Source: Cherax quadricarinatus (lineage: Eukaryota; Arthropoda; Malacostraca; Decapoda; Parastacidae). Taken from it: a DNA stretch of 64,000 nt. The position numbers were made by a program, and so were the translations under genes. The notes below the pieces were generated by a model that saw nothing but the letters and a program-made list of their open reading frames with translations, searched no databases and had not been told where the DNA came from. Positions 21,618-31,743 of this stretch are shown here, in pieces; within the stretch, counting starts at the first letter, position 1, and each line of letters begins with the position of its first letter. The stretch lies in contig NC_091325.1 in assembly GCF_038502225.1 (NCBI RefSeq), positions 31,917,511 to 31,981,510 on the forward strand, written 5' to 3'.

Positions 21618-22242
21618 CGATCAGTTTGATGCTTGACTACTACTGGACACTTGTCGATCAGTTTGATGCTTGACTACTACTGGACACTTGTCGATCAGTT
21701 TGATGCTTGACTACTACTGGACACTTGTCGATCAGTTTGATGCTTGACTACTACTGGACACTTGTCGATCAGTTTGATGCTTGACTACTACTGGACACCT
21801 GTCGATCAGTTTGATGCTTGACTACTACTGGACACTTGTCGATCAGTTTGATGCTTGACTACTACTGGACACCTGTCAATCAGTTTGATGCTTGACTACT
21901 ACTGGACACCTGTCAATCAGTTTGATGCTTGACTACTACTGGACACCTGTCAATCAGTTTGATGCTTGACTACTACTGGACACCTGTCGATCAGTTTGAT
22001 GCTTGACTACTACTGGACACCTGTCAATCAGTTTGATGTTTGACTACTACTGGACACCTGTCAATCAGTTTGATGCTTGACTACTACTGGACACCTGTCA
22101 ATCAGTTTGATGCTTGACTACTACTGGACACCTGTCAATCAGTTTGATGCTTGACTACCACTGGACACCTGTCAATCAGTTTGATGCTTGACTACTACTG
22201 GACACCTGTCAATCAGTTTGATGCTTGACTACTACTGGACAC
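21618..22242. repeat. 37-bp minisatellite, about 17 copies
   Basis: Unit CGATCAGTTTGATGCTTGAC + TACTACTGGACACTTGT. It starts within a few bases of the 3' end of PLE copy P1, near CATCATGGAATCG. First units carry TTGTCGA, later ones CTGTCAA, showing directional spread. Confidence 0.97.
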
Positions 22243-22316
22243 TGGTGCCGGAGATCCACGATGAACACAAGCAAAAATAGTTTAAAAATGTGATATAAAT
22301 ATGTTTGTATCAGTTT

Positions 22317-22520
22317 ATGTCATGTCATCCACCACATTATGTCATGTCCTCCACCACATTATGTCATGTCATCCACCACATTATGTCATGTCATCCACCA
22401 CATTATGTCATGCCATCCACCACATTATGTCATGCCATCCACCACATTATGTCATGCCATCCACCACATTATGTCATGCCATCCACCACATTATGTCATG
22501 TCATCCACCACATTATGTCT
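22317..22520. repeat. 22-bp minisatellite, about 9 copies
   Basis: Unit ATGTCATG(C/T)CATCCACCACATT. The three overlapping open frames across it (Met-Ser-Ser-Thr-Thr-Leu-Cys-His type repeats) are by-products of the repeat. Confidence 0.95.
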
Positions 22521-22724
22521 ATACATGATATGATAGCCTTGGTTGGTATGTAATATTCAGATGGCCACAAAAACACTCCCAAAGTTCAAACAGGTATAAC
22601 ATGTAACTTCATTGTAATAATATTTCACAGTTAGTAGCTTAAGATGCAGGATTTCATTCAGTTTCATGTGGTATAAGGTAGCATTAAGTCACTCAATGTG
22701 CGCTCTTCTGGTTGCTCGGTAAAC

Positions 22725-23095
22725 ATCGATGTGATAGTCCAGTTCGGTCCAGACGCTCTGCAGCATTTCTGGTGTTATCATGCGAACTGCATCAGTGATG
22801 GAAATTTTCACCTCCTTCAGGGTTGCAGGTAATAGTGGTACGTAAACTGTGCTCTTCACGTACCCCAAAGAAAGAAGTCACAAACAGTTTGGTCCGGTGA
22901 CCTCGCAGGCCACTTGCAGACGTCACCGGGCCTGTTTGTGGCCTTTTCTCTGGGGGTACGTGAGAGCACAGATTACGTACCACCACTACCTGCAACCCTG
23001 GAGGAACTGAAAATTTCGATCACTGATGCAGTTCGCATGATAACACCAGATATGCTGCAGAGCTTCTGGACCGAACTGGTCCAGTTTTTTCACTG
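22725..23095. mobile_element. Inverted pair of IS630/Tc1-mariner-type transposase C-termini
   Basis: The plus-strand half (about 22910-23095) reads YVPPLPATLEELKISITDAV followed by MITPDMLQSFWTEL. This is the pattern that follows the SPDLTPxDFFLWG motif in IS630-like DDE transposases, and a decayed remnant of that motif precedes it. The minus-strand half (about 22915-22725) is a diverged copy in opposite orientation. The two halves form a palindrome of about 180-bp arms centred near 22900. The catalytic Asp residues of the N-terminal domain are not present. Possibly the internal end of a larger foldback element; dead. Confidence 0.65.
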
Positions 23096-24154
23096 TTTAG
23101 TTAGATATTTTAAATGCATTTTTGTGATGATTTGAAAATACTAAATTTGCAGCCCAGCCTGATCGGTTTTAACGCACCCTTGCAGGTGAATGCCTGTGAC
23201 TTCGCCTATCCGGCTCCTGACAAGGTAGGTGCACAGGTGTCGCCGTCACACCTGTACCTTCACAAAGTTGGGTGAGAGTTCGAAAAATTGGTAAATATCA
23301 GAATAATTATATTTTTTCTATGACCTTCTTGCAGTTATTACGAGAAATAATGTGTGTGTTTGAACAAAGCAAATTTATTCTGATATTTAGAAAAATAAAA
23401 TCATAGGTCACTTTTTGGTGATTCTGTATTTAAAATACCTTCGCTCCATTTATAACATTTCTGGTATACTTTTAAATGTTTATACGGCAGAGTACTGTAT
23501 ATTGTAATAATAGAGGAAATCAGCTCTAATATGCATTATTTAGGTATGCATACTGATGAGAAAACTCGTCGTAAGTCCGAGGCGTCGGTAAATGAGTACG
23601 TCGCTAAGTGAGGAGAGGCTGTACTAGATGAGTTTTGTACCATGCAAAAACGGACTTGCAAAAACTCAGTCATATTTTTACTTATGACTGAGGGAAAACA
23701 GAAGAACCCGGAAGGCTGAATATGTAAATTAATCTGTTTTCTAAGAATGAGATCAGATATTATGTCCACGAGGAAGAACAAGATTTATTTTTGATTCATA
23801 GTCGTGTAGCAACAAGAAAGTTACATAAACAAAACAAACATGAACTACAGAATTCAATAATATTAATGTACTTACATTTACTTTTCTTCTCGTAGACACT
23901 AAAGCATTGTGGATGACGTAGAAAAAAGTTACATTATGTACGTGTGTGGTTTCTCGTTCGTACGTCACCTTTATTTGCTATGTAGACATGGTATGTGGTA
24001 CCTGGCTTGGCATGGTATGTGGTACCTGGCTTGGCGCTCCACAACACCTGACCACCTCACTGCATGAAGGTTTCCCCTTCTCTCAAGCCTTCTCTAACTC
24101 CTTCTCTCACTCCTTCCTCACACCTTCCTTCTTCACATTTTCCCTCACCTTGAT
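23096..24154. other. Intergenic, nothing recognised
   Basis: Unique-looking DNA. A short direct duplication (ATGGTATGTGGTACCTGGCT) sits near 23988 and 24012, just before the next minisatellite. Confidence 0.5.
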
Positions 24155-24815
24155 CTACACATCATTGTACTGGAGATATGTCGTGACCTACACATCATTG
24201 TACTGGAGATATGTCGTGACCTACACATCATTGTACTGGAGATATGTCGTGACCTACACACCATTGTACTGGAGATATGTCATGACCTACACATCATTGT
24301 ACTGGAGATATGTCGTGACCTACACATCATTGTACTGTAGATATGTCATGACCTACACATCATTATACTAGAGGTATGTTATGACCTACACATCATTGTA
24401 CTGGAGATATGTCGTGACCTACACATCATTGTACTGGAGATATGTCGTGACCTACACATCATTGTACTGGAGATATGTCGTGACCTACACACCATTGTAC
24501 TGGAGATATGTCATGACCTACACATCATTGTACTGGAGATATGTCGTGACCTACACATCATTGTACTGTAGATATGTCGTGACCTACACATCATTGTACT
24601 GGAGATATGTCGTGACCTACACACCATTGTACTGGAGATATGTCATGACCTACACATCATTGTACTGGAGATATGTCGTGACCTACACGTCATTGTACTG
24701 GAGATATGTCGTGACCTACACATCATTGTACTGGAGATATGTCGTGACCTACACATCATTGTACTGGAGATATGTCGTGACCTACACATCATTGTACTGG
24801 AGGTATGTCTTATAT
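24155..24815. repeat. 33-bp minisatellite, about 20 copies
   Basis: Unit TGTACTGGAGATATGTCGTG + ACCTACACATCAT. Because 33 is a multiple of 3, the array stays open in one frame as a Tyr-Trp-Arg-Tyr-Val-Val-Thr-Tyr-Thr-Ser-Leu repeat, with one stop near 24369. Subtype order (ACACC, CTGTAG variants) repeats with a 7-unit (231-bp) block. No evidence of a gene. Confidence 0.96.
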
Positions 24816-24829
24816 TACATTTATTAACG

Positions 24830-25456
24830 TAGAAGCGACATCTCTGGAACTTCATCGAACATCCCACATCTAGTATAAACAATTTAATCTGAAAAAAAAA
24901 ATCAGTATCATTAATATTCAGATTTTCATTTTTGAGAACAAAACAAAATTATTTATATATTATTGAAATATCTGGTGTAATTTATTGTTACTGAAGACGA
25001 TCGATGTGTTAAAACATGTTCCTCCGAAAAAAGTAGTTGATTGGACAGTATTTCCGAAATACAAGTACGTCAAGGATTTCAAAAGCTAGACGCTAAGCGA
25101 AAAAAAAATATTTTTCATAAATAGATATATAAGTGTTTTAGTTGTGATAGTAACATTTAAATTCACATTATAACATTGGCACAACAAAATTAAAAATTGC
25201 ACAATGTTTACATAAATAATTTGTCTTGCTATTTGTAAGTATTTTTTATTTATGTTTATTTTTTAGAAGACTGGACTGTGTGTCAGCTATAATATTTTAT
25301 TCTCAGTTAATGTGATGTACATCAGCATTAAAAAGCTGAATTCTCAGAGCCCAATATACAAGAGTTTCAGTTGTGTTCACAGTGTACACACGTCAGGGCA
25401 TTATTTTCAGCATAGACCATAATAGTTTGTGATGATGTTCCTGGGTAAAATTTGCA
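24830..25456. other. Intergenic, AT-rich, nothing recognised
   Basis: A/T-rich DNA between the 33-bp array and the LINE at 25457. The last 70 bases may include the truncated 5' edge of the LINE. Confidence 0.5.
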
Positions 25457-27700
25457 ATGTTCTCTGATTTCATCAACAATATGAACAACACACTTCTCAT
25501 ACCAACAATAACTAAACCAACCAGGCTGACTGAGACAAGTGTAACCATAATAGACCACATATGGACCAATATACTAGCCCCCCTTAAATCAGGGATAATC
25601 ACAGATAGCACTACTGACCACTACCCAACCTTCCTCTTAACAAACATTAGTAAACCACCACCAGAATACAACAAAGTTTCATTTAGACTCCATGACGAGG
25701 CCTCAATAAGGAATTTCACAGCAGACCTAGAGACTGTTGACTGGCCTACAGAATTCTCCAATGCCAATGGTATTGACGATTGGACAGACATTTTTCTTAA
25801 CAAAATACTTAGACTATACAACAAACATTGTCCTATAAAAACGAAACAGATCACAAACAAACGGCTTGGTTGCCCATGGCTAACCAGCACCATTCTGAAA
25901 TCCATTGACAAGAAACACCAATATGAAAAGCAATATAGACAGGGCTTAATACACAAAGATATTCTTAAACAATATTCAACAGTTCTCACCAAATTAATAA
26001 AGAAAGCCAAACAACTATACTACTCCAGCAGATTCACTGACACAAGAGGAGATATAAAAAGGACCTGGAAAACACTTTCCCAGATTCTGGGGACCCACAA
26101 ACTAAAAAAAAACAAGAATAATGTTTTAACTAAACCTCATGAAACACCACTGCATCCCACTGATACAGCTAACAAAATAAACGACTTCTTCTCAAACATA
26201 GGATCTGATCTCGCCAGTAAAATCCCACGTACCAATACCCGTGCCTGGGACTACCTAGATGGGAATTTCCCAAATTCCTTCTATCTTGTACCAACTGAGC
26301 CCACGGAAGTCACCGCGATCATAAAGTCACTTAAAAATAACTCGGGGAATCTGTCTCACGTCCCACCATTATTGTACAAGCGAGCGACCCATGTCCTTTC
26401 GCATGCTATTACATTACTTTTTAACAAGTCACTAGAAACTAGCACTTTCCCAACACTACTCAAGACAGCAAGGGTTACACCAATACATAAAGGTTTTTGA
26501 CCCTACAGACGTAAACAACTATAGGCCAATATCAAACTTACCATTGCTATCCAAAATCTTCGAGAAACTCGTGCACAGGAGACTATATTCATTTATAACG
26601 TCACAAAACATACTCAACCCCTGCCAATTTGGATTCAGGAAAAATAAAAGCACTAATGATGCAATTATAAAAATGCTAGATCTGCTTTACACAGCATTGG
26701 AAAATAAGGAATATCCGCTAGGAATTTTTATTGACCTAAGAAAAGCGTTTGACACAGTAGACCACGGCATCCTACCCCACAAACTTGACCACTATGGTAT
26801 AAGAGGCCATGCACTTGCATATTTTAAATCCTACCTTTCTAATAGGTATCAGTATGTCACCATTAAAGACACAGCCTCATCAATACGGCCACTTGATACT
26901 GGAGTTCCGCAGGGAAGTGTCCTTGGACCCCTGTTCTTCCTCATTTACATCAATAATCTTCCAAACATATCCCAACACCTGAAACCCATTCTCTTTGCTG
27001 ACGACACGTCTTATGTCATCTCCCGCCCTAATCTTGCCACCCTCAACACCATTGTTAACGAGGAGCTGCTCAAAATATCGACTTGGATGACAGCCAATAA
27101 ACTGACACTTAACACTGGCAAAACCTACTATATTATGTTTGGTAGCAGAGCAGGTGTTGCGCAACTTAACATTAAGATCGACAACACTCTAATTGTCAGA
27201 CATAATGAGGGCAAATTCCTTGGCCTATACCTCGACAACAACCTAAATTTCAGCACCCATATCCAACACATAACAAAAAACGTATCCAAAACGGTGGGGA
27301 TCCTCTCCAAGATACGATACTACGTGCTGCAAACTGCACTTCTCACACTATACCATTCACTTATATATCCATACCTCACCTATGCTATCTGTGCTTGGGG
27401 TTCAACTGCAGCAACACATCTAAAGCCAATAATAACCAAACAAAAAGCCGCAGTAAGAATAATCACTAAATCCCATCCCTGGCAACACACCCCCCACTCT
27501 TCATAGATCTAAACTTACTCCCTGTTCAGAACATCCACACTTACTACTGTGTAATCTACATCTACAGGACCTTAAATTCCAATATTAACCTTGACCTAAA
27601 ATGCTTTCTTGATAGTTGTGACAGGATCCACTGGCATAACACCAGACACAAACATCTCTATGACATTCCCCGTTGTGGAAAATAATGTATTTTCCAGAAA
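25457..27700 (+). pseudogene. LINE ORF2 (endonuclease C-term, RT), frameshifted
   Basis: Two long frames, 25457-26500 and 26544-27506, belong to one protein: the first ends at HKGF and the second continues from DPTDVNNYRPISN. A third frame carries LFIDLNLLPVQNIHTYYCVI to DIPRCG near 27670, where the inserted LTR begins. The RT catalytic FADD is preserved, so decay is recent or the indels are assembly errors at homopolymers. Function if repaired: target-primed reverse transcription of its own RNA. Confidence 0.85.
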
Positions 27701-28383
27701 AAATACAGTGTATTTTTTATGTAAATTAGTGTAACATACTGTATTTAATAAAACTTTGTCATAAAAAATGGTAAGCTGGGCCTGCGCGAAAGAGACTCGC
27801 CATGTTTGAACTGGTCAACACAAACGTTAGTGAATAATGTGAAGATTTTTCGTGCTCTAGAGGTAAAATTGGGCTGACACTTCTCAGATAGAATGCCGAA
27901 ATTGTTGGATGTGCATTCCTGCATAACTTGAGATATCAGGCGACTGGACAAGACAGCTCCAGGAACCTCAGATAAGTTTGTTTATGTTTGTAACTCTGGC
28001 CAGTGTTATTTTCATGGACAGACAGTGAGGTTTTCTGAGTATGATATACCTTAATCTCCAGTCAAATTGGTGAGTGATATTAAGATATATTCTCCTTCTG
28101 TTATGTAAATTGTATATATATAATCAATTATTAATTTTAATATACAGTCCACAAATTTATATATTTACCAGAATTTCTGGTGATACATATTTCATTTGTA
28201 ATTAATAGGTCTAGAGCAACTTGTGGATATGACAATTGTAGGTATCGAAGGGGGACATTTTTCCGACCTAGGTGTCCCAAATTCCTACTTGTCTATGTAA
28301 CTTTGATAAATAATAATTATCTTTGTTATCATTTACTGTTATGTACATAATGAGTTACATTCAGATAAAGGCAATTTTCCACA
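27674..28383 (+). mobile_element. Probable solo LTR, 710 bp, 5-bp TSD
   Basis: Begins TGTGGAAAAT and ends ATTTTCCACA, a 10-bp perfect terminal inverted repeat with TG...CA ends. It is flanked by CCCGT at 27669-27673 and 28384-28388. It interrupts the LINE ORF2 between DIPRCG and the C-terminal tail. It has no coding capacity and contains AATAAAA near 27749. TG/CA ends with a 5-bp TSD fit an LTR retrotransposon; a Ginger-like DNA transposon derivative is the alternative. Strand is arbitrary. Confidence 0.68.
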
Positions 28384-28945
28384 CCCGTGTTCTACTAAAC
28401 CTTTACAAAAATTCAATGTATTTCAAAGGACCTAAAATCTGGAACACCCTACCTGAAAACTCTAGAACTGCAGACACATTCATCACTTTCAAAACTACAG
28501 TTAGAAAACATCTTATCTCCCTGATCCATCCCGATAACTAACTACATGATAACCACCTGGTGGTTCACAATTACACTCACTCACCCACTGACTATGAACC
28601 CAGAAATACTAATCTTAATCTTAAAATAATAAATCCTAACTAGTCATAAGTTTGCCTATGATACTCCAATATAGACACTTTGTATTGTGCCAAAACAAAA
28701 GCATTCACATTGCTAAACTCACAAATTATGATGTAGTCACTTAGCCTTAATACCATAATCTGTAAGGATTTAATGTTAAGAATTAATCTACGTCTGCCCG
28801 AAATGCCTAGCCATGCTAGGTGTCCTAGTGGCCCCCTGTGTAATTAGTATTTTATAACATGTAAACCACACAAAACCCAAAACCTGTAAACCCAACATTG
28901 TAACCCTTATAGAGAATAAACTTGAATTGAATTGAATTGAATTAG

Positions 28946-29751
28946 TTCTTCTGGTTCTGAACCAAAACATACTAAATAGACGAAGTCTTGTACAGACCTC
29001 TGTATAAGCATTGTTGTAATACCCACATAACTTGCATTCATCTCAACAATAAACCAAGCATTAAAATCAGGGATTGCAGTGTTGGAACAGCTGAGAGCAA
29101 AGAGTCCATGAGCTCAACAGCTCTTTGGAGTATCTTTTGGCTTGTCAGCAAAATTAAATTATGAGCATAATATAAGAAGTTTGAACAGAAATGCCTTTAA
29201 AATTCACCCATTCCAAAAGAATGCCTTAATGCTCTTCTAATTGTTCGGTGCTTAATGTTGGCAATAGCCTAGACTTCGGCAGTTATTAGTGATAAATCAC
29301 CCTAACCAATGACAAAACTTAGGAAAACTGTATGTAGGTAGGTGGCGCTGCGCTGTCCGTATTTCATAACCCCAAGTCCCTCTATGTCAGCCCATGAGAA
29401 GAGGTTAGTACAAAGTGGTGGGCACAAATTGCTGATACATTTGAATATTAACGTTGAAGATTTGAGGGGAATCAGATTTGTAATACATATGTTATAACTT
29501 GATAATTAACATAATATTATTTTCAATATAAATGACTTTTTTTTAGGAAATGAGCGGCCATATACTAATTAAAAAATCCAATTAAGAAACACCAGCTTTG
29601 AAGCCAAATAGAATAGGAATTCTCTTCTTATGTCACATAGACAAATATCCAATAACATACCAGTGTATTAAGTTTGAGCACCTCAGATGTCGCGTCAGAA
29701 AGTTACCAACGTTGAGGGTTAAGACAATGTGAGGCACTCGGAAGTTATCTT
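28946..29751. other. Intergenic, nothing recognised
   Basis: Unique-looking AT-rich DNA between the LINE tail and the 3' end of CR1-A. No domain-bearing frame. Confidence 0.5.
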
Positions 29752-29877
29752 AACATAAGAACATAAGAATGTAGGAACACTGCAGAAGGCCTACTGGCCC
29801 ATACGAGGCAGGTCCTTATCAAAACGACATCTACCTAAAGCTACTCAAGAAACAACTCCCGCACCCCCCAACACCAA

Positions 29878-30172
29878 TCAAACCCAGCCCCTCCCACTCA
29901 TATATTTGTCCAGTCTCTTCTTAAAGCTACCCAAGGTCCTAGCCTCTATCACCCCACTGGGAAGACTGTTCCACGCATCTACAACTCTGTTAGAAAACCA
30001 GTACTTACCTATGTCCTTTCTAAATCTAAATTTATCCAACTTAAATCCATTATTCCTGGTTCTTACCTGGTTCGACACCCTCAGTACTTTATTAATGTCT
30101 CCCTTGTTTATGCCCGTAATCCACTTATACACTTCAATGATATCTCCCCTCATTCTACGCCTCTCCAGAGAT
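29878..30172 (-). pseudogene. CR1-A ORF2 C-terminal piece, beyond the insertion
   Basis: Reads SLERRRMRGDIIEVYKWITG, then NNGFKLDKFRFRKDIGKYWF, WNSLPSGVIEARTLGSFKKR and the end LDKYMSGRGWV with a stop at 29878. It aligns throughout with the C-terminus of CR1-B, showing that the two flanks of the insertion were one protein. Confidence 0.9.
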
Positions 30173-30205
30173 AAAGATTGAGACACTTATGCAGCATATG
30201 GGAAT

Positions 30206-30258
30206 CTTTATTCAGGAAACGTTTCGCCACGCAGTGGCTTCATCAGTCCAATACAAAG
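30206..30258 (-). ncRNA. Hammerhead ribozyme, family H5 (inverted unit)
   Basis: The reverse complement is identical to the direct copies: CTGATGA core, helix II GCCAC-TGC-GTGGC, GAAAC, GTT triplet. Helix I strands CTTTGTATTGGA and TCCTGAATAAAG pair at both ends around a small internal loop. Confidence 0.85.
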
Positions 30259-30752
30259 AGGAAGGCGTAAGGAGAGGAGGAGAATGAGGTAATCAGTCCC
30301 TCAACCTGGAGTCGATGTGTTCAGTCCATCAATCTTGTAGAATGTACAGAATAGGGCCGTAGACGTGGCTTATATACTGTAGTGAGGTGACGTGAAGCAG
30401 TTGGAGGCGGGGTCATAGTGGTACCATCCACTAGTCGAAGTAGGTCTTCGTCCAAAGGTTGAACAAGTGTTGAAGAATTCTTTGTAACAAGATCCCATGA
30501 TGCTGCTGTGTCTGACAGTTGTGATGAATGGTTTGAAAAACCGACATGTTGAAGATTGAGACACTTATGCAGCATATGCATAAGTCGGTTTTTCAAACCA
30601 TTCATCACAACTGTCAGACACAGCAGCATCATGGGATCTTGTTACAAAGAATTCTTCAACACTTGTTCAACCTTTGGACGAAGACCTACTTCGACTAGTG
30701 GATGGTACCACTATGACCCCGCCTCCAACTGCTTCACGTCACCTCACTACAG

Positions 30753-30760
30753 TATATAAG
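30753..30760 (+). promoter_or_regulatory. TATA-like box in the 378-bp unit
   Basis: TATATAAG, repeated at 31131 and 31509. The same box (TATATAAG) stands at the equivalent place in the inverted pseudo-LTR of PLE copy P1 (about 19604-19611, minus), so it probably drives transcription across the downstream ribozyme. Conservation between families is the only evidence. Confidence 0.45.
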
Positions 30761-30870
30761 CCACGTCTACGGCCCTATTCTGTACATTCTACAAGATTGA
30801 TGGACTGAACACATCGACTCCAGGTTGAGGGACTGATTACCTCATTCTCCTCCTCTCCTTACGCCTTCCT

Positions 30871-30923
30871 CTTTGTATTGGACTGATGAAGCCACTGCGT
30901 GGCGAAACGTTTCCTGAATAAAG
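30871..30923 (+). ncRNA. Hammerhead ribozyme, family H5 (direct unit 1)
   Basis: Perfect core CTGATGA (30883-30889), helix II GCCAC-TGC-GTGGC, GAAAC (30904-30908), GTT with predicted cleavage after 30911. Helix I inner AGG/TCC and outer CTTTGT/ATAAAG with a 3-nt internal loop, where tertiary loop contacts are usual. Helix III is the palindrome ACGT with no loop, so pairing between two ribozyme copies is inferred. Confidence 0.87.
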
Positions 30924-31248
30924 ATTCCCATATGCTGCATAAGTGTCTCAATCTTCAACATGTCGGTTTTTCAAACCATTCATCACAACTGTCAGACACA
31001 GCAGCATCATGGGATCTTGTTACAAAGAATTCTTCAACACTTGTTCAACCTTTGGACGAAGACCTACTTCGACTAGTGGATGGTACCACTATGACCCCGC
31101 CTCCAACTGCTTCACGTCACCTCACTACAGTATATAAGCCACGTCTACGGCCCTATTCTGTACATTCTACAAGATTGATGGACTGAACACATCGACTCCA
31201 GGTTGAGGGACTGATTACCTCATTCTCCTCCTCTCCTTACGCCTTCCT

Positions 31249-31301
31249 CTTTGTATTGGACTGATGAAGCCACTGCGTGGCGAAACGTTTCCTGAATAAA
31301 G
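31249..31301 (+). ncRNA. Hammerhead ribozyme, family H5 (direct unit 2)
   Basis: Exact repeat of the 30871-30923 motif at +378 bp; core at 31261-31267. Cleavage here and in unit 1 would release a 378-nt RNA spanning 30912-31289. Confidence 0.87.
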
Positions 31302-31626
31302 ATTCCCATATGCTGCATAAGTGTCTCAATCTTCAACATGTCGGTTTTTCAAACCATTCATCACAACTGTCAGACACAGCAGCATCATGGGATCTTGTTA
31401 CAAAGAATTCTTCAACACTTGTTCAACCTTTGGACGAAGACCTACTTCGACTAGTGGATGGTACCACTATGACCCCGCCTCCAACTGCTTCACGTCACCT
31501 CACTACAGTATATAAGCCACGTCTACGGCCCTATTCTGTACATTCTACAAGATTGATGGACTGAACACATCGACTCCAGGTTGAGGGACTGATTACCTCA
31601 TTCTCCTCCTCTCCTTACGCCTTCCT

Positions 31627-31679
31627 CTTTGTATTGGACTGATGAAGCCACTGCGTGGCGAAACGTTTCCTGAATAAAG
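31627..31679 (+). ncRNA. Hammerhead ribozyme, family H5 (direct unit 3)
   Basis: Exact repeat at +756 bp; core at 31639-31645. It would define a second 378-nt product together with unit 2. Confidence 0.87.
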
Positions 31680-31743
31680 ATTCCCATATGCTGCATAAGT
31701 GTCTCAATCTTCAACATGTCGGTTTTTCAAACCATTCATCACA

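Larger units (their letters stand above)
25457..28945 (+). mobile_element. APE-type non-LTR retrotransposon, 5' truncated, with LTR insertion
   Basis: An ORF2 of about 3 kb broken by two frameshifts and one insertion. It begins inside the endonuclease domain (LIPTITKPTRLTETSVTIID, then DSTTDHYPTFLL) and continues through the linker. RT follows, with NNYRPISNLPLLSKIFEKL, IDLRKAFDTVDHGIL, TGVPQGSVLGPLFFLIYINN and an intact FADDTSYVI. The C-terminal tail GPKIWNTLPENSRTADTFIT stops at 28541. The 3' UTR ends in AATAAACTTGAATTGAATTG, a pentanucleotide TGAAT tail. The frame breaks fall at a T5 run (about 26494) and a C6 run (about 27490). Clade not assigned beyond the CR1/jockey group. Confidence 0.85.
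30173..31743. mobile_element. 378-bp hammerhead repeat block (retrozyme-like), 1 inverted + 3 direct units
   Basis: Minus-oriented units 30173-30578 (1.07 copies) meet plus-oriented units 30584-30961, 30962-31339 and 31340-31717, plus a 26-bp partial. Period is exactly 378 bp in both orientations, and the direct copies are virtually identical. Each unit carries GTCAGACACAGCAGCATCAT, a TATATAAG box, GGTTGAGGGACTGATTACCT, a full hammerhead ribozyme and the PLE-type end TGTCGGTTTTTCAAACC. The design parallels the pseudo-LTR of PLE copy P1 but has no RT. The block interrupts CR1-A ORF2, with GAGAT possibly duplicated at the edges. Best read as a non-autonomous PLE derivative equivalent to metazoan retrozymes. 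The 64-103-codon frames inside are repeats of non-coding DNA. Confidence 0.88.

Noticed and set aside
24155..24815. Tyr/Trp-rich repeat protein
   Set aside because: The 33-bp unit keeps one frame open; a stop occurs inside the array and nothing suggests a gene around it.
30321..31564. Repeated 64-103-codon frames as small genes
   Set aside because: The same non-coding 378-bp unit read in different frames; no family resemblance and both strands open.
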